Shown piece by piece: positions 47,756-55,111 of a DNA stretch of 64,000 bases; within the stretch, counting starts at the first letter, position 1, and each line of letters opens with the position of its first letter. The notes under the pieces are model-generated. The model had not been told where the DNA came from and did no database searches. It saw only the letters and a list, made by a program, of their open reading frames with translations. Made by a program: the position numbers and the translations under genes. This DNA comes from Novosphingobium aerophilum (GTDB lineage Bacteria; Pseudomonadota; Alphaproteobacteria; Sphingomonadales; Sphingomonadaceae). The stretch spans positions 1 through 64,000 of the forward strand of contig NZ_JACLAU010000004.1 in assembly GCF_014230305.1 (NCBI RefSeq). The letters run 5' to 3'.

Positions 47756-48924
47756 TCGATCCGCACCTTGCCCGCCGCCTCGGCGGCAATCCGCCGCGCT
47801 TCGTCCGTATCCCCGGCGCGGGCCAGCGCGACCCCCATGCGACGATAGGGCCGGGTGGTCGGCTTGGCGAAGATCCGCAGGTCCACCGCCCCGCCCGGAG
47901 TGGCCAGCGCATCGGCCTGGCCCGAAAAGCCGAAGGCCGAGCTGTCGCGGTCAGCCAGGATCACCGCCGAGGCCGCCGGGCCGTACAGCTCCACCGCCGG
48001 CACCGGCAGGCCCAGCACGGCGCGGGCGTGCAGATCGAACTCGGTCAGGTTCTGCGAAATCAGCGTGACCATGCCGGTGTCGTGCGGGCGCGGGGACAGC
48101 TCGGAAAAGATCACGTCCTCGCCCCGCACGAAGAACTCGACCCCGAACAGGCCATAGCCGCCCAGGTTGTCCACCACCTTGCGCGCCATGGCCTGGGCGT
48201 CGGCCAGGGCCTGGGCGGACATGGCCGCGGGCTGCCAGGATTCCTGGTAGTCACCGCGCTCCTGGCGATGGCCGATCGGCGGGCAGAAGGTCACGCCCTC
48301 GCGGCTGCGCACGGTCAGCAGGGTGATCTCGTAGTCGAAGGGAATGAACTCCTCGACGATCACCCGGGCGCGGTCGCCGCGCATGTTGGCCACGGCATAG
48401 TCCCAGGCCGCCTCGACCGCACCCGCCTCGCGCACGGTCGACTGGCCCTTGCCGGACGAGCTCATCACCGGCTTGATCACGCAGGGCAGCCCGGTGTGGG
48501 CGACCGCCGCCTCCACCTCGGCCAGGCTCTCGGCATAGCGGTAGCGCGAGGTGCGCAGCCCCAGCTCGACCGCCGCCACCTCGCGGATGCGGTCGCGGTT
48601 CATCGTCATGATCGTCGCGCGGGCCGAGGGGACCACGTTGGTCCCGGCCGCCTCGAACTCGGCCAGCACCTCGGTGCGGATGGCCTCGACCTCGGGCACG
48701 ACGAAGTCCGGCGCGTGCTGGCGGATCGCGGCCGCCAGGGCCTCGCCGTCCAGCATGGAGAAGACCTCGCAGGCATCGGCCACCTGCATGGCCGGGGCGT
48801 TGGCATAGGCATCGCAGGCAATCACCCGCGCGCCCAGCCGCTTGGCCGAAATGACGAACTCCCGCCCCAGCTCGCCCGAGCCGAGCAGCAGGATGGTCGC
48901 GGTATGGCCGGCGGGGGTGGTCAT
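47746..48924 (-). CDS. purT: Formate-dependent phosphoribosylglycinamide formyltransferase
   Basis: The 392-residue ATP-grasp enzyme makes formyl-GAR from GAR, formate and ATP in purine synthesis. It starts [29 protein letters not shown], has [17 protein letters not shown] (ATP-binding loop), [19 protein letters not shown] and the [30 protein letters not shown]-type metal site. Start ATG 48924; the frame to 49161 runs into the repeat element upstream and is not conserved. The stop lies inside the end of the M48 gene. Confidence 0.95.
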   Translation of the reverse strand: [392 protein letters not shown]

Positions 48925-49054
48925 GGCAGGGGCCCTCGATCCGCGGGATAAGCAGCACGGAGCGATGGAGCGCCGGGCGGGGCGGGTCAACGGGGCGCGG
49001 AGGGCGGAGCCGGGAGGACACTTTCGAACGGCCGATTGCGGCCGGGAATGGACC

Positions 49055-49216
49055 TTCCGATCCTCCCCCGTTTTGCGCAGCACAACGGGGGAGGGGGACC
49101 GCGCTGCCGCAGGCAGCGGGGTGGAGGGGGACAGCAACCGGCCCCCTCCGTCAGCCGGCATTCGCCGTCCGACACCTCCCCCGTTGCATCCTGCGGATGA
49201 AACAGGGGAGGATCGA
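49055..49216. repeat. 162-bp palindromic element, copy A
   Basis: It differs from copy B (51714-51875) at only two of 162 positions. It begins ccgatcctccccc and ends with ggggaggatcga, imperfect terminal inverted repeats, and contains inner hairpins: cctcccccgtt/aacgggggagg and cgctgcc-gca-ggcagcg. No coding capacity. The near identity with copy B implies recent duplication or ongoing homogenisation. Confidence 0.75.
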
Positions 49217-49260
49217 AAAGCGTCCGCTTCCCACCCTGCACGGACATCACCTCACCCCTG

Positions 49261-49373
49261 ATCGTCGTCCCGGACTTGATCCGGGGCAGGGCTTGCGTGG
49301 CGATGGCTGGGCAAGAACCGCTTTGTCCCGGGTCCCTGACCGGCGTCAGGGCAGGCAAGCCCGGGGCGACGAT
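49261..49373. repeat. 113-bp imperfect palindrome, relative of 51921-52037
   Basis: atcgtcgtcccgg at the left end and ccggggcgacgat at the right end are inverted copies with one mismatch. The interior shares gtcccgggtccctgacc and gcgtcagggcaggcaagc with 51921-52037. The outer motif resembles the cgtc-tcccggac-tgatccggg palindromes common in alphaproteobacteria. Confidence 0.6.
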
Positions 49374-49434
49374 GGCTTTAGCGATGCGCCAATGTGCGGG
49401 CGTGCGAATTGGTCTTGGGCCGGTGATGCGCGCC

Positions 49435-49474
49435 GGCCCCTCTCCCAACCCTCTCCCCTGAAGGGGAGAGGGCT
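49435..49474 (+). repeat. 40-bp palindromic repeat, relative of 9848-9887
   Basis: ccctctcccctgaaggggagaggg is a strong hairpin here, preceded by ggcccctctcccaa. The whole is a near copy of the minus strand of 9848-9887. A degraded second unit (cctctcccaacccgctcc) follows to 49495. Confidence 0.55.
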
Positions 49475-49515
49475 ATGTCCTCTCCCAACCCGCTCCAGCC
49501 ATTCATCAACCCGGC

Positions 49516-50133
49516 CTACAGCGCCGCGTTGTTGTAGCAGTGCCAGGTGAAGATCGCCGCCGCCCCGCGGTGGGGGCGCCAGGCTTCCGCCAGGGCTCGG
49601 GTCTCCTTCTCCGATGGCCGCTCGTCCAGGCCCAGGATGCGGTGCAGGCCGGCCTGGACGGCGAGGTCGCCGGCCGGCCAGATGTCCGGACGGCCTTCGG
49701 CGAACAGCAGATAGATCTCGGCGGACCAGCGCCCGATGCCCTTGATCCGGGTCAGTTGGGCGATGGCCTCCTCGTCGTCCGCGGGCAGGCTGGCGAAGCA
49801 CAGCTCCCCGCTGACCGTCAGCTCGCACAGGCTGCGGGCATAGGCCTGCTTCTGGCGCGACAGGCCGCAGGCGCGCAATTCGTCGAAATCCTTGCTGAGC
49901 AGGTGTTCGGGTTCGAAGGTCTCGCCCAGCGCCGCCTCCAGCTTGCGCCACATCGAGGCGGCGGCGGCCACGCTAACCTGCTGGCCGACGATCGTGCGCA
50001 GCATGGTCTGCCAGCCGGGCGGGCGGATGCGCGGCTCGGGGTAGCCGACCCGTTCCAGGGCTGCGCCCAGGCGCGGTTCGCGGGCGGCGAGGGCGTCAAG
50101 CCCATCGCGCAACTGATCGGCGGAAAGTCCCAT
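49516..50133 (-). CDS. AlkA-type DNA-3-methyladenine glycosylase
   Basis: The 205-residue HhH-GPD enzyme removes alkylated purines. It shows [27 protein letters not shown], the helix-hairpin-helix [15 protein letters not shown] and [36 protein letters not shown], whose aspartate is the catalytic residue. AAIFTWHCY closes the fold. It lacks an iron-sulfur loop. The start is ATG 50133; the frame to 50475 is antisense shadow over the ferredoxin gene. It is divergent from the ferredoxin gene by 111 bp. Confidence 0.88.
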   Translation of the reverse strand: MGLSADQLRDGLDALAAREPRLGAALERVGYPEPRIRPPGWQTMLRTIVGQQVSVAAAASMWRKLEAALGETFEPEHLLSKDFDELRACGLSRQKQAYARSLCELTVSGELCFASLPADDEEAIAQLTRIKGIGRWSAEIYLLFAEGRPDIWPAGDLAVQAGLHRILGLDERPSEKETRALAEAWRPHRGAAAIFTWHCYNNAAL

Positions 50134-50244
50134 GCTTGGTCGCGCTCCTGCGGCTTGCCAAGCCCCTGCATAGGGATTAGCAGCCCGCTCCGAAACCCGC
50201 GCCTGGAATTCTGGGCCTGCGCCGGATCGAGTGGGAGTTGTCGA

Positions 50245-50562
50245 ATGACGAAGCTGGTGATCGTTGACCGCAGCGGCAACGAGAAGGAAATCGAGGTTGC
50301 CGACGGCGTGTCGGTGATGGAAGCGATCCGCGACAACGGCTTTGACGAACTGCTGGCGCTTTGCGGCGGTTGCTGTTCGTGCGCCACCTGCCACGTCTAC
50401 GTCGATCCGGCGATGGCTGGCAGCCTTCCGGCGATCAGCCCCGACGAGGACGACCTGCTCGACAGCTCGGACCATCGCAACGAAACCTCGCGCCTGTCGT
50501 GCCAGGTCACCGTGAGCCCCGCGCTCGACGGGCTGCGCGTGACGATCGCGCCCGAGGATTGA
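50245..50562 (+). CDS. [2Fe-2S] ferredoxin, adrenodoxin type
   Basis: The 105-residue protein binds one [2Fe-2S] cluster through [10 protein letters not shown] (CX5CX2C near residue 39) and a fourth cysteine in SRLSCQVTV, the spacing of adrenodoxin/putidaredoxin/Fdx. The acidic patch [12 protein letters not shown] is the usual redox-partner surface. Partners could be cytochromes P450 or iron-sulfur assembly; the window has no P450 or isc gene to decide. The long frame from 49540 is antisense to the glycosylase gene. cysK follows 31 bp later. Confidence 0.9.
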   Translation: MTKLVIVDRSGNEKEIEVADGVSVMEAIRDNGFDELLALCGGCCSCATCHVYVDPAMAGSLPAISPDEDDLLDSSDHRNETSRLSCQVTVSPALDGLRVTIAPED

Positions 50563-50593
50563 GATTCCGGGCGGGGCCGCCTAGGTCTGCTGC

Positions 50594-51607
50594 ATGACCA
50601 ATCCTGCGGTTCGCTCGACCCTCGACCTTATCGGCAACACCCCCCTTGTCCTCCTGCGCGGCCCCAGCGAGGCCGCCGGGTGCGAGATCTGGGGCAAGTG
50701 CGAGTTCGCCAATCCCGGCGCCTCGGTCAAGGACCGGGCTGCCCTGTGGATCGTCCGCGATGCCGAGGCGCGGGGCGCGCTGCAGCCCGGCGGGACCATT
50801 GTCGAAGGCACGGCCGGCAACACCGGCATCGGCCTGGCCCTGGTCGCCAATGCGCGCGGGTACAGGACGATCATCGTCATGCCCGAGACCCAGTCGCGCG
50901 AGAAGATGGACACGCTGCGCGCGCTGCGGGCCGAGCTTGTCCTGGTTCCGGCCGCGCCGTTTTCCAACCCCGGGCACTTCGTCCACACCTCGCGCCGCCT
51001 GGCCGAGGAGACCGAGGGCGCGATCTGGGCCAACCAGTTCGACAACATCGCCAACCGCAAGGCCCATATCGAAGGCACCGCGCCCGAGCTCTGGGCCCAG
51101 CTCGAAGGCCGCATCGACGGGTTCACCTGCGCGGCGGGCACCGGCGGGACGCTCGCCGGGGTGGGGATGGGGCTGAAGGCCTTCGATCCCAATGTCACGA
51201 TCGCGCTGACCGATCCGCACGGTGCCGCGCTGTACAACTACTTCGCCCATGGCGAGCTGAGCGCCGAGGGCAGTTCGGTCGCCGAAGGGATCGGCCAGGG
51301 CCGGATCACCGCCAACCTGGAAGGCGCGCCGGTCGACACCCAGTTCCGCATCTCGGACGAGGAAGGACTGGAATGGGTCACCCGCCTGCTGCAGGAGGAA
51401 GGGCTCTGCCTGGGCCTGTCGTCCGGGATCAACGTGGCCGGCGCGGTCGCGCTCGGCCGGCAGCTCGGGAAGGGCAGCCGCGTCGCCACGATCCTCTGCG
51501 ACACCGGCTTCCGCTATCTTTCCACGCTCTACAATCCTGACTGGCTGCGGGCGAAGGGCCTGCCGGTGTTTCCCTGGCTCAGCGGGAGCGCGGCCCCGGC
51601 CGGGTGA
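50594..51607 (+). CDS. cysK: Cysteine synthase A
   Basis: The 337-residue PLP enzyme forms cysteine from O-acetylserine and sulfide. The PLP lysine lies in EFANPGASVKDRAALWIV near residue 46, the substrate loop is EGTAGNTGIGLAL, and the phosphate-binding glycine loop is AAGTGGTLAGVG. LCDTGFRYLSTLYNPDWL near the C-terminus is typical of the alphaproteobacterial CysK branch. It has an EGTAGNTG rather than the usual TSGNTG loop, seen in that branch too. It lies 31 bp after the ferredoxin gene and may be cotranscribed. Confidence 0.92.
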   Translation: MTNPAVRSTLDLIGNTPLVLLRGPSEAAGCEIWGKCEFANPGASVKDRAALWIVRDAEARGALQPGGTIVEGTAGNTGIGLALVANARGYRTIIVMPETQSREKMDTLRALRAELVLVPAAPFSNPGHFVHTSRRLAEETEGAIWANQFDNIANRKAHIEGTAPELWAQLEGRIDGFTCAAGTGGTLAGVGMGLKAFDPNVTIALTDPHGAALYNYFAHGELSAEGSSVAEGIGQGRITANLEGAPVDTQFRISDEEGLEWVTRLLQEEGLCLGLSSGINVAGAVALGRQLGKGSRVATILCDTGFRYLSTLYNPDWLRAKGLPVFPWLSGSAAPAG

Positions 51608-51713
51608 AGCGTTCGCGTAACCGGCTGCCCCCAACGCGCCGAAAAGGACAGGGCGTCTGTGAGGGGTAGGGCCGGGGCGGCAGCCGAGGACGGGTGGCGC
51701 CCGGTTGCGGGCA

Positions 51714-51875
51714 TTCCGATCCTCCCCCGTTTTGCGCAGCACAACGGGGGAGGGGGACCGCGCTGCCGCAGGCAGCGGGGTGGAGGGGGACCGCAACCGG
51801 CCCCCTCCGTCAGCCGGCATTCGCCGTCTGACACCTCCCCCGTTGCATCCTGCGGATGAAACAGGGGAGGATCGA
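51714..51875. repeat. 162-bp palindromic element, copy B
   Basis: Same orientation and length as copy A at 49055-49216, with two substitutions (position about 51800 and 51829). Inner hairpins and terminal cgatcctcccc/ggggaggatcg ends are the same. As in copy A, it is followed at about 45 bp by a cccgg-type palindrome, so the two elements occur as a pair in both places. Confidence 0.75.
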
Positions 51876-51920
51876 TGAACGGCAGCTCCCCACCTCACAC
51901 GGCCATCACGCATACCCCCT

Positions 51921-52037
51921 CCCTCGTCACCCCGGCCTTGACCCGGGGCAGTGCTGGCGTGGCGACAGTGGGGAAAGAACAGCCCTGTCCCGGGTCCCTG
52001 ACCTGCGTCAGGGCAGGCAAGCCCGGGACGACGAGGG
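51921..52037. repeat. 117-bp imperfect palindrome, relative of 49261-49373
   Basis: ccctcgtcaccccggc and gcccgggacgacgaggg are inverted ends. The central gtcccgggtccctgacc and gcgtcagggcaggcaagcc blocks match 49261-49373, but the left half has diverged more. The order relative to the 162-bp element is the same in both places. Confidence 0.6.
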
Positions 52038-52090
52038 GTGTGCTGCGTGGACAGATTTCAACGACCGATTGCGCTCAACGGCCCTTTGCT

Positions 52091-52225
52091 TCCTCCCCGG
52101 CACGGGGAGGGGGACCATCCGCAGGATGGTGGAGGGGCACTCTCCTTGGGGCGCGGCAGTTGGTCAAGGCGGGGTGCCCCTCCACCACCTTCGGTGGTCC
52201 CCCTCCCCCGCTGGGGGAGGATCGA
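52091..52225. repeat. 135-bp inverted-repeat element, third family member
   Basis: The arms, about 50 bases each (52092-52140 and 52174-52220), are inverted copies: cctccccggcacggggagg / ctcccccgctgggggagg and ggtggaggggcac / gtgcccctccacc. It ends with ggaggatcga like copies A and B, and shares the downstream cgctccccaccctg context, so it belongs to the same family but has a different interior. Confidence 0.65.
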
Positions 52226-52344
52226 AGAACATCCGCTCCCCACCCTGAGCGGCCGGCCCGGATCTGGCCTGGAACCCCGCGGCCGCGACGGCCCGGTGCG
52301 CCCCGGTTGCAGATCGTCGCCACTGCGACTATCTCTTGGCCCCG

Positions 52345-52689
52345 ATGGCCTCCAAGCCCAACAGCCCTTCCCGCGAGCCCCAGGGTTCGGTCCCGGGCAG
52401 CAGCGGACCGCAGGTGTTCATGCCGCCGACCGCGCGTGAGCTGCGCGCCCAGGCCATTCACCGGCTGCAGGTGGGCCTGCTGGGGCTCTGCCTGATGCTG
52501 CTGCTGGTCGGATTGGCCAACATCATCATGGATCGCGCCCGCATGGCCGAGGGGGCTGTCGTCCCGGCGCCGGGCGCCCGCGCACCCAGTCCCGCGGCCA
52601 AGGGCGATCCCTTGGCCGACATCGGTGTGGTGCCCTCGCCCGAGGCGGCCCGCCCCACCGAATCCGGCACGCCGACTCCGGTCCGCTGA
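52345..52689 (+). CDS. Small single-helix membrane protein, unknown
   Basis: A 114-residue protein with a polar N-terminus and one strong membrane helix (LQVGLLGLCLMLLLVGLANIIM, about residues 45-66). A Pro/Ala-rich periplasmic tail follows and ends TESGTPTPVR. I do not recognise it. The helix and strong codon-like composition support a real gene; no Shine-Dalgarno is obvious. A TTG nine bases upstream is an alternative start. It lies 400 bp before mraZ on the same strand, so it could belong to an envelope function, but this is only position. Confidence 0.55.
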   Translation: MASKPNSPSREPQGSVPGSSGPQVFMPPTARELRAQAIHRLQVGLLGLCLMLLLVGLANIIMDRARMAEGAVVPAPGARAPSPAAKGDPLADIGVVPSPEAARPTESGTPTPVR

Positions 52690-52718
52690 TTCCCCGCTGA
52701 GCCCCCGATTCTCCGTTC

Positions 52719-52736
52719 CCCGGCCTGGGCGCCGGG
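52719..52736 (+). terminator. Hairpin after the small membrane-protein gene
   Basis: cccggc (52719-52724) pairs with gccggg (52731-52736) around ctgggc. No T-run, so only a possible terminator. Confidence 0.3.
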
Positions 52737-52900
52737 TCTCGTCGCGTCCGCGCGGAGATTCGGGGAAAATGCGGGATCGGGTTTTCCGTATCGGCTAAAT
52801 ATCAGAAATATCGAAGATTATTCTGGGCGGTGCGGTGGCGTCGCAGCGGCCGTGTGCCCTACGCAAGTGACGGAAATCCTTGATAAGCCATCACTCGAAC

Positions 52901-52920
52901 GCGTTTTCCCGCGTTTTCCC
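52901..52920 (-). promoter_or_regulatory. Tandem 10-bp repeats, candidate MraZ operator
   Basis: gcgttttccc occurs twice with an exact 10-bp period. Read on the minus strand, it gives gggaa units spaced one helical turn apart. MraZ of E. coli binds direct tggg-type repeats with a 10-bp period upstream of its own gene, so this could be the autoregulatory site, though it lies about 170 bp from the mraZ start and the match is approximate. Confidence 0.35.
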
Positions 52921-52978
52921 GCAAAAACACCTTCCCACCCCGCGGCATGCGGGTTATGGATATGGTCCATCGGACAGG

Positions 52979-53047
52979 AAGGAGCCCGTTTCGGCGGGCG
53001 GCACGGCCGGCAGCGTCCCAGCGCACGTCGGCGTGAGGCTCCTTTTT
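52979..53047 (+). terminator. U-tract hairpin (attenuator-like) before mraZ
   Basis: aaggagcc (52979-52986) pairs with ggctcctt (53037-53044); the enclosed 50 bases are GC-rich and can fold further. Five Ts (53043-53047) follow the stem, and mraZ starts 42 bases later. It looks like a terminator that ends a short leader RNA or attenuates dcw transcription. Confidence 0.5.
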
Positions 53048-53088
53048 GAGGCCGTGTTCGGATCAACCCTGGGTGGGGGCAGGGGCTG

Positions 53089-53589
53089 GTGGAGACCAGG
53101 CGCGTCAGATACAACGGGCAGGGCTTCTCGCTGAAGGGCGAGAAGGACCGCTTCGTGCTGCCGCCGGACTTCCGCAAGGCGCTCAAGGAATCGGGCGACG
53201 GTCGCAAGGAGCTGTGCCTGCAGCTTCACCCCACGCTGACCTGCCTGGTCGCCTTCGGGCTCAGCCGCGAGGCCGAGCTCGATCTCCAGCTCGACCGCGA
53301 GGAGGAGAACGCGCTGCGCCGCGGCGAGCCGTTCAATCGCCAGTTGCGGTCATCCCAGTTGTTCGGCTTCCTCAAGGTGCCGTTCGACGACAGCGGCCGC
53401 TTCGTGCTCCCCGCGCGCTTCGTCAAGGGCGCGCGCATCACCGATCGCCTGTACTTTCAGGGGGCCGGGCCGGAGTTCCTGATCTTCAATCCGGACGAGC
53501 TGATGACGCTCGACCCGACCGACTGGCGTCACGCGCAACTGGCCTGCGAGGACCTGGCCGAAGACGCCCTGGCAAAGGCCAAGCGATGA
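53089..53589 (+). CDS. mraZ: Transcriptional regulator MraZ
   Basis: The 166-residue protein has two MraZ/AbrB-like repeats: [15 protein letters not shown] near residue 20 and [14 protein letters not shown] near 103. MraZ binds the dcw promoter as a ring-shaped octamer and represses it. The first repeat lacks the leading aspartate of the DxxxR motif (it reads G-E-K-D-R), while the second keeps it. The start is GTG with AGGGG just upstream. It overlaps rsmH by 4 bp. Confidence 0.92.
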   Translation: METRRVRYNGQGFSLKGEKDRFVLPPDFRKALKESGDGRKELCLQLHPTLTCLVAFGLSREAELDLQLDREEENALRRGEPFNRQLRSSQLFGFLKVPFDDSGRFVLPARFVKGARITDRLYFQGAGPEFLIFNPDELMTLDPTDWRHAQLACEDLAEDALAKAKR

Positions 53590-54536
53590 GCGCGGTCGGG
53601 GCTGCTCACATTCCCGTGCTGCTCGACGAGGTGGTTGCCGCGCTCAATCCGCAGCCGGGTGACGTGATCGTCGACGCCACCTTCGGCGCCGGGGGCTACA
53701 CCCGCCGCCTGCTCGCCGCCGGGGCCACGGTCCATGCCTTCGACCGCGATCCCGACGCGATCGCCGCGGGCACGCTCTGGCCGGAAACGCGCGAGGACCC
53801 GCCGCGCCTGGTGCTGCACCCGCGCCGCTTCTCGGACATGGTCGCCAGCCTGGCCGAGGCCGGCGTGGCGCGGGTCGATGGCGTGGTGATGGACATCGGG
53901 GTGTCCTCGATGCAGCTCGACCAGCCGCAGCGCGGCTTCGCCTTTGCCGCGGACGGCCCGCTCGACATGCGGATGGGTCAGGACGGCGAGAGCGCCGCTG
54001 ACTTCCTCAACACCGCCGCCGAGGGCGCGATCGCCGACGTGCTGTATCAGTACGGCGAGGAGCGCCAGTCGCGTCGGGTCGCCCGGGCGATTGTCGCCGC
54101 GCGGCCGCTGACCACCACCGGGCAGCTTGCCGCGGTGGTGCGCCGCGCCCTGGGCCACAAGCCGGGCGCGCCGAAGGATCCGGCGACCCGGTCGTTCCAG
54201 GCGATCCGGATCCACGTCAATGCCGAACTGGACGAGCTGCACGCCGGTCTGGCCGCGGCCGAAACGCTGCTGGGCGAGGGCGGACGCCTGGCGGTGGTCA
54301 GCTTCCACAGCCTGGAAGACCGCATCGTCAAGCAGTTCCTGCGCGAGGCGAGCGGGGCGACCGCGACCGGATCGCGCCACCTCCCGGCCGCTCGCGCCGC
54401 TTTCGCGCCGACCTTCGCGGCAGTCAGCAAGGCGATCCGTCCGTCCGACCACGAAGTCTCCGCCAACCCGCGCTCCCGTTCGGCCACGCTGCGTGCCGCC
54501 GTGCGGACCGCCGCACCCGCCAGGAGGGCCGCCTGA
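53586..54536 (+). CDS. rsmH: 16S rRNA (cytosine1402-N4)-methyltransferase
   Basis: The 316-residue RsmH (MraW) methylates C1402 in the 16S P site. It starts [36 protein letters not shown] with the SAM motif, then [32 protein letters not shown], and the C-terminal [22 protein letters not shown] and [15 protein letters not shown], all family signatures. ATGA overlap with mraZ and TGATG overlap with ftsL. Frame back to 53046 is shadow over mraZ. Confidence 0.96.
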   Translation: MSAVGAAHIPVLLDEVVAALNPQPGDVIVDATFGAGGYTRRLLAAGATVHAFDRDPDAIAAGTLWPETREDPPRLVLHPRRFSDMVASLAEAGVARVDGVVMDIGVSSMQLDQPQRGFAFAADGPLDMRMGQDGESAADFLNTAAEGAIADVLYQYGEERQSRRVARAIVAARPLTTTGQLAAVVRRALGHKPGAPKDPATRSFQAIRIHVNAELDELHAGLAAAETLLGEGGRLAVVSFHSLEDRIVKQFLREASGATATGSRHLPAARAAFAPTFAAVSKAIRPSDHEVSANPRSRSATLRAAVRTAAPARRAA

Positions 54537-55111
54537 TGCTATCCCGCTCACGCGCAAGGTCGATCGGTTGGGCCATGATCCTGGTCGTGTGCTTTGCCCT
54601 GACCATCGCCCTGACCTTCAAGGTCAATGCGGTGAAGAGCCAGGTCAGGCTGACCGAGCGCCGGATCGCCGCGCTGAAGCAGGAGAAGACCCTGCTCGAG
54701 ACCGAATTCGAGACGCGCGCCAACCAGCAGCAGCTGACCGCGCTGAACGATGTGGAATTTGGCTATCAGGCGCCGACCGCCGGGCAATATCTGGAGAGCG
54801 AACGCCAGCTGGCTGCCCTGGGCAAGCCGCGTGGCCCCGGCGCACCCGACATGATCCGGGTCGCCGCGGCCGAGCCGCCGGCCGAGGACAGCGGCTTTCC
54901 GGCCATGGTCAATCCGCTGACCGGCAAGGCCATGGCCGCCGAGACCCCGCACCGGGCCGAAGGGGAAAAGGGCCAGGGTCCGCAGCGGATCGCGCGGGTT
55001 ACGCCGATCGCCGGCCCGGCCGCGACGGTTGAGCGCCTGTCGCACGTGGAAAAGCCGGCCAAGGCGGCGAAGGCTGCCGGCCGCAGCACGCGGGTGGCCC
55101 TGGAAGAATGA
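54536..55111 (+). CDS. ftsL: Cell division protein FtsL-like
   Basis: The 191-residue protein has one N-terminal membrane helix (IGWAMILVVCFALTIALTFKVNAV, about 10-33). A leucine-zipper-like coiled coil follows (SQVRLTERRIAALKQEKTLLETEFETRANQQQLTALN, about 35-70). A Pro/Ala/Lys-rich tail of about 100 residues makes it longer than E. coli FtsL (121). FtsL forms the FtsQLB complex that activates FtsWI. Identity rests on topology and position between rsmH and ftsI; sequence conservation is low as usual for FtsL. Confidence 0.82.
   Translation: MLSRSRARSIGWAMILVVCFALTIALTFKVNAVKSQVRLTERRIAALKQEKTLLETEFETRANQQQLTALNDVEFGYQAPTAGQYLESERQLAALGKPRGPGAPDMIRVAAAEPPAEDSGFPAMVNPLTGKAMAAETPHRAEGEKGQGPQRIARVTPIAGPAATVERLSHVEKPAKAAKAAGRSTRVALEE

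Larger units (their letters stand above)
48925..49515. other. Gene-free, repeat-rich stretch between purT and the glycosylase gene
   Basis: These 591 bp contain three separate palindromic elements (49055-49216, 49261-49373, 49435-49474) and no supported gene. 48925-49054 is plain GC-rich sequence holding the likely purT promoter. Frames seen here code for Pro/Ser/Arg-rich shadow peptides that reappear wherever the repeats occur. Confidence 0.6.
51608..52344. other. Gene-free, repeat-rich stretch between cysK and a small membrane-protein gene
   Basis: These 737 bp carry three palindromic elements in a row (51714-51875, 51921-52037, 52091-52225). The remaining bases, 52226-52344, hold the region upstream of the small membrane-protein gene. 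No supported reading frame or RNA gene was found. Confidence 0.6.
52690..53088. other. Leader region of the dcw cluster
   Basis: These 399 bp contain a hairpin after the small membrane-protein gene (52719-52736), an AT-rich patch near 52790-52830 that may be promoter DNA, the tandem 10-mers at 52901-52920, and the U-tract hairpin at 52979-53047. No supported reading frame. Confidence 0.55.

Noticed and set aside
49540..50244. N-terminal extension of the ferredoxin frame
   Set aside because: It lies antisense to the AlkA-type gene. The ferredoxin is complete from ATG 50245.
48925..52344. CRISPR array or insertion sequence in the repeat-rich region
   Set aside because: The repeats are palindromic, of unequal length and not evenly spaced, and there is no cas gene or transposase.
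53046..53585. N-terminal extension of the rsmH frame
   Set aside because: It overlaps mraZ in another frame and is not conserved; RsmH starts at 53586 with the usual 4-bp overlap.
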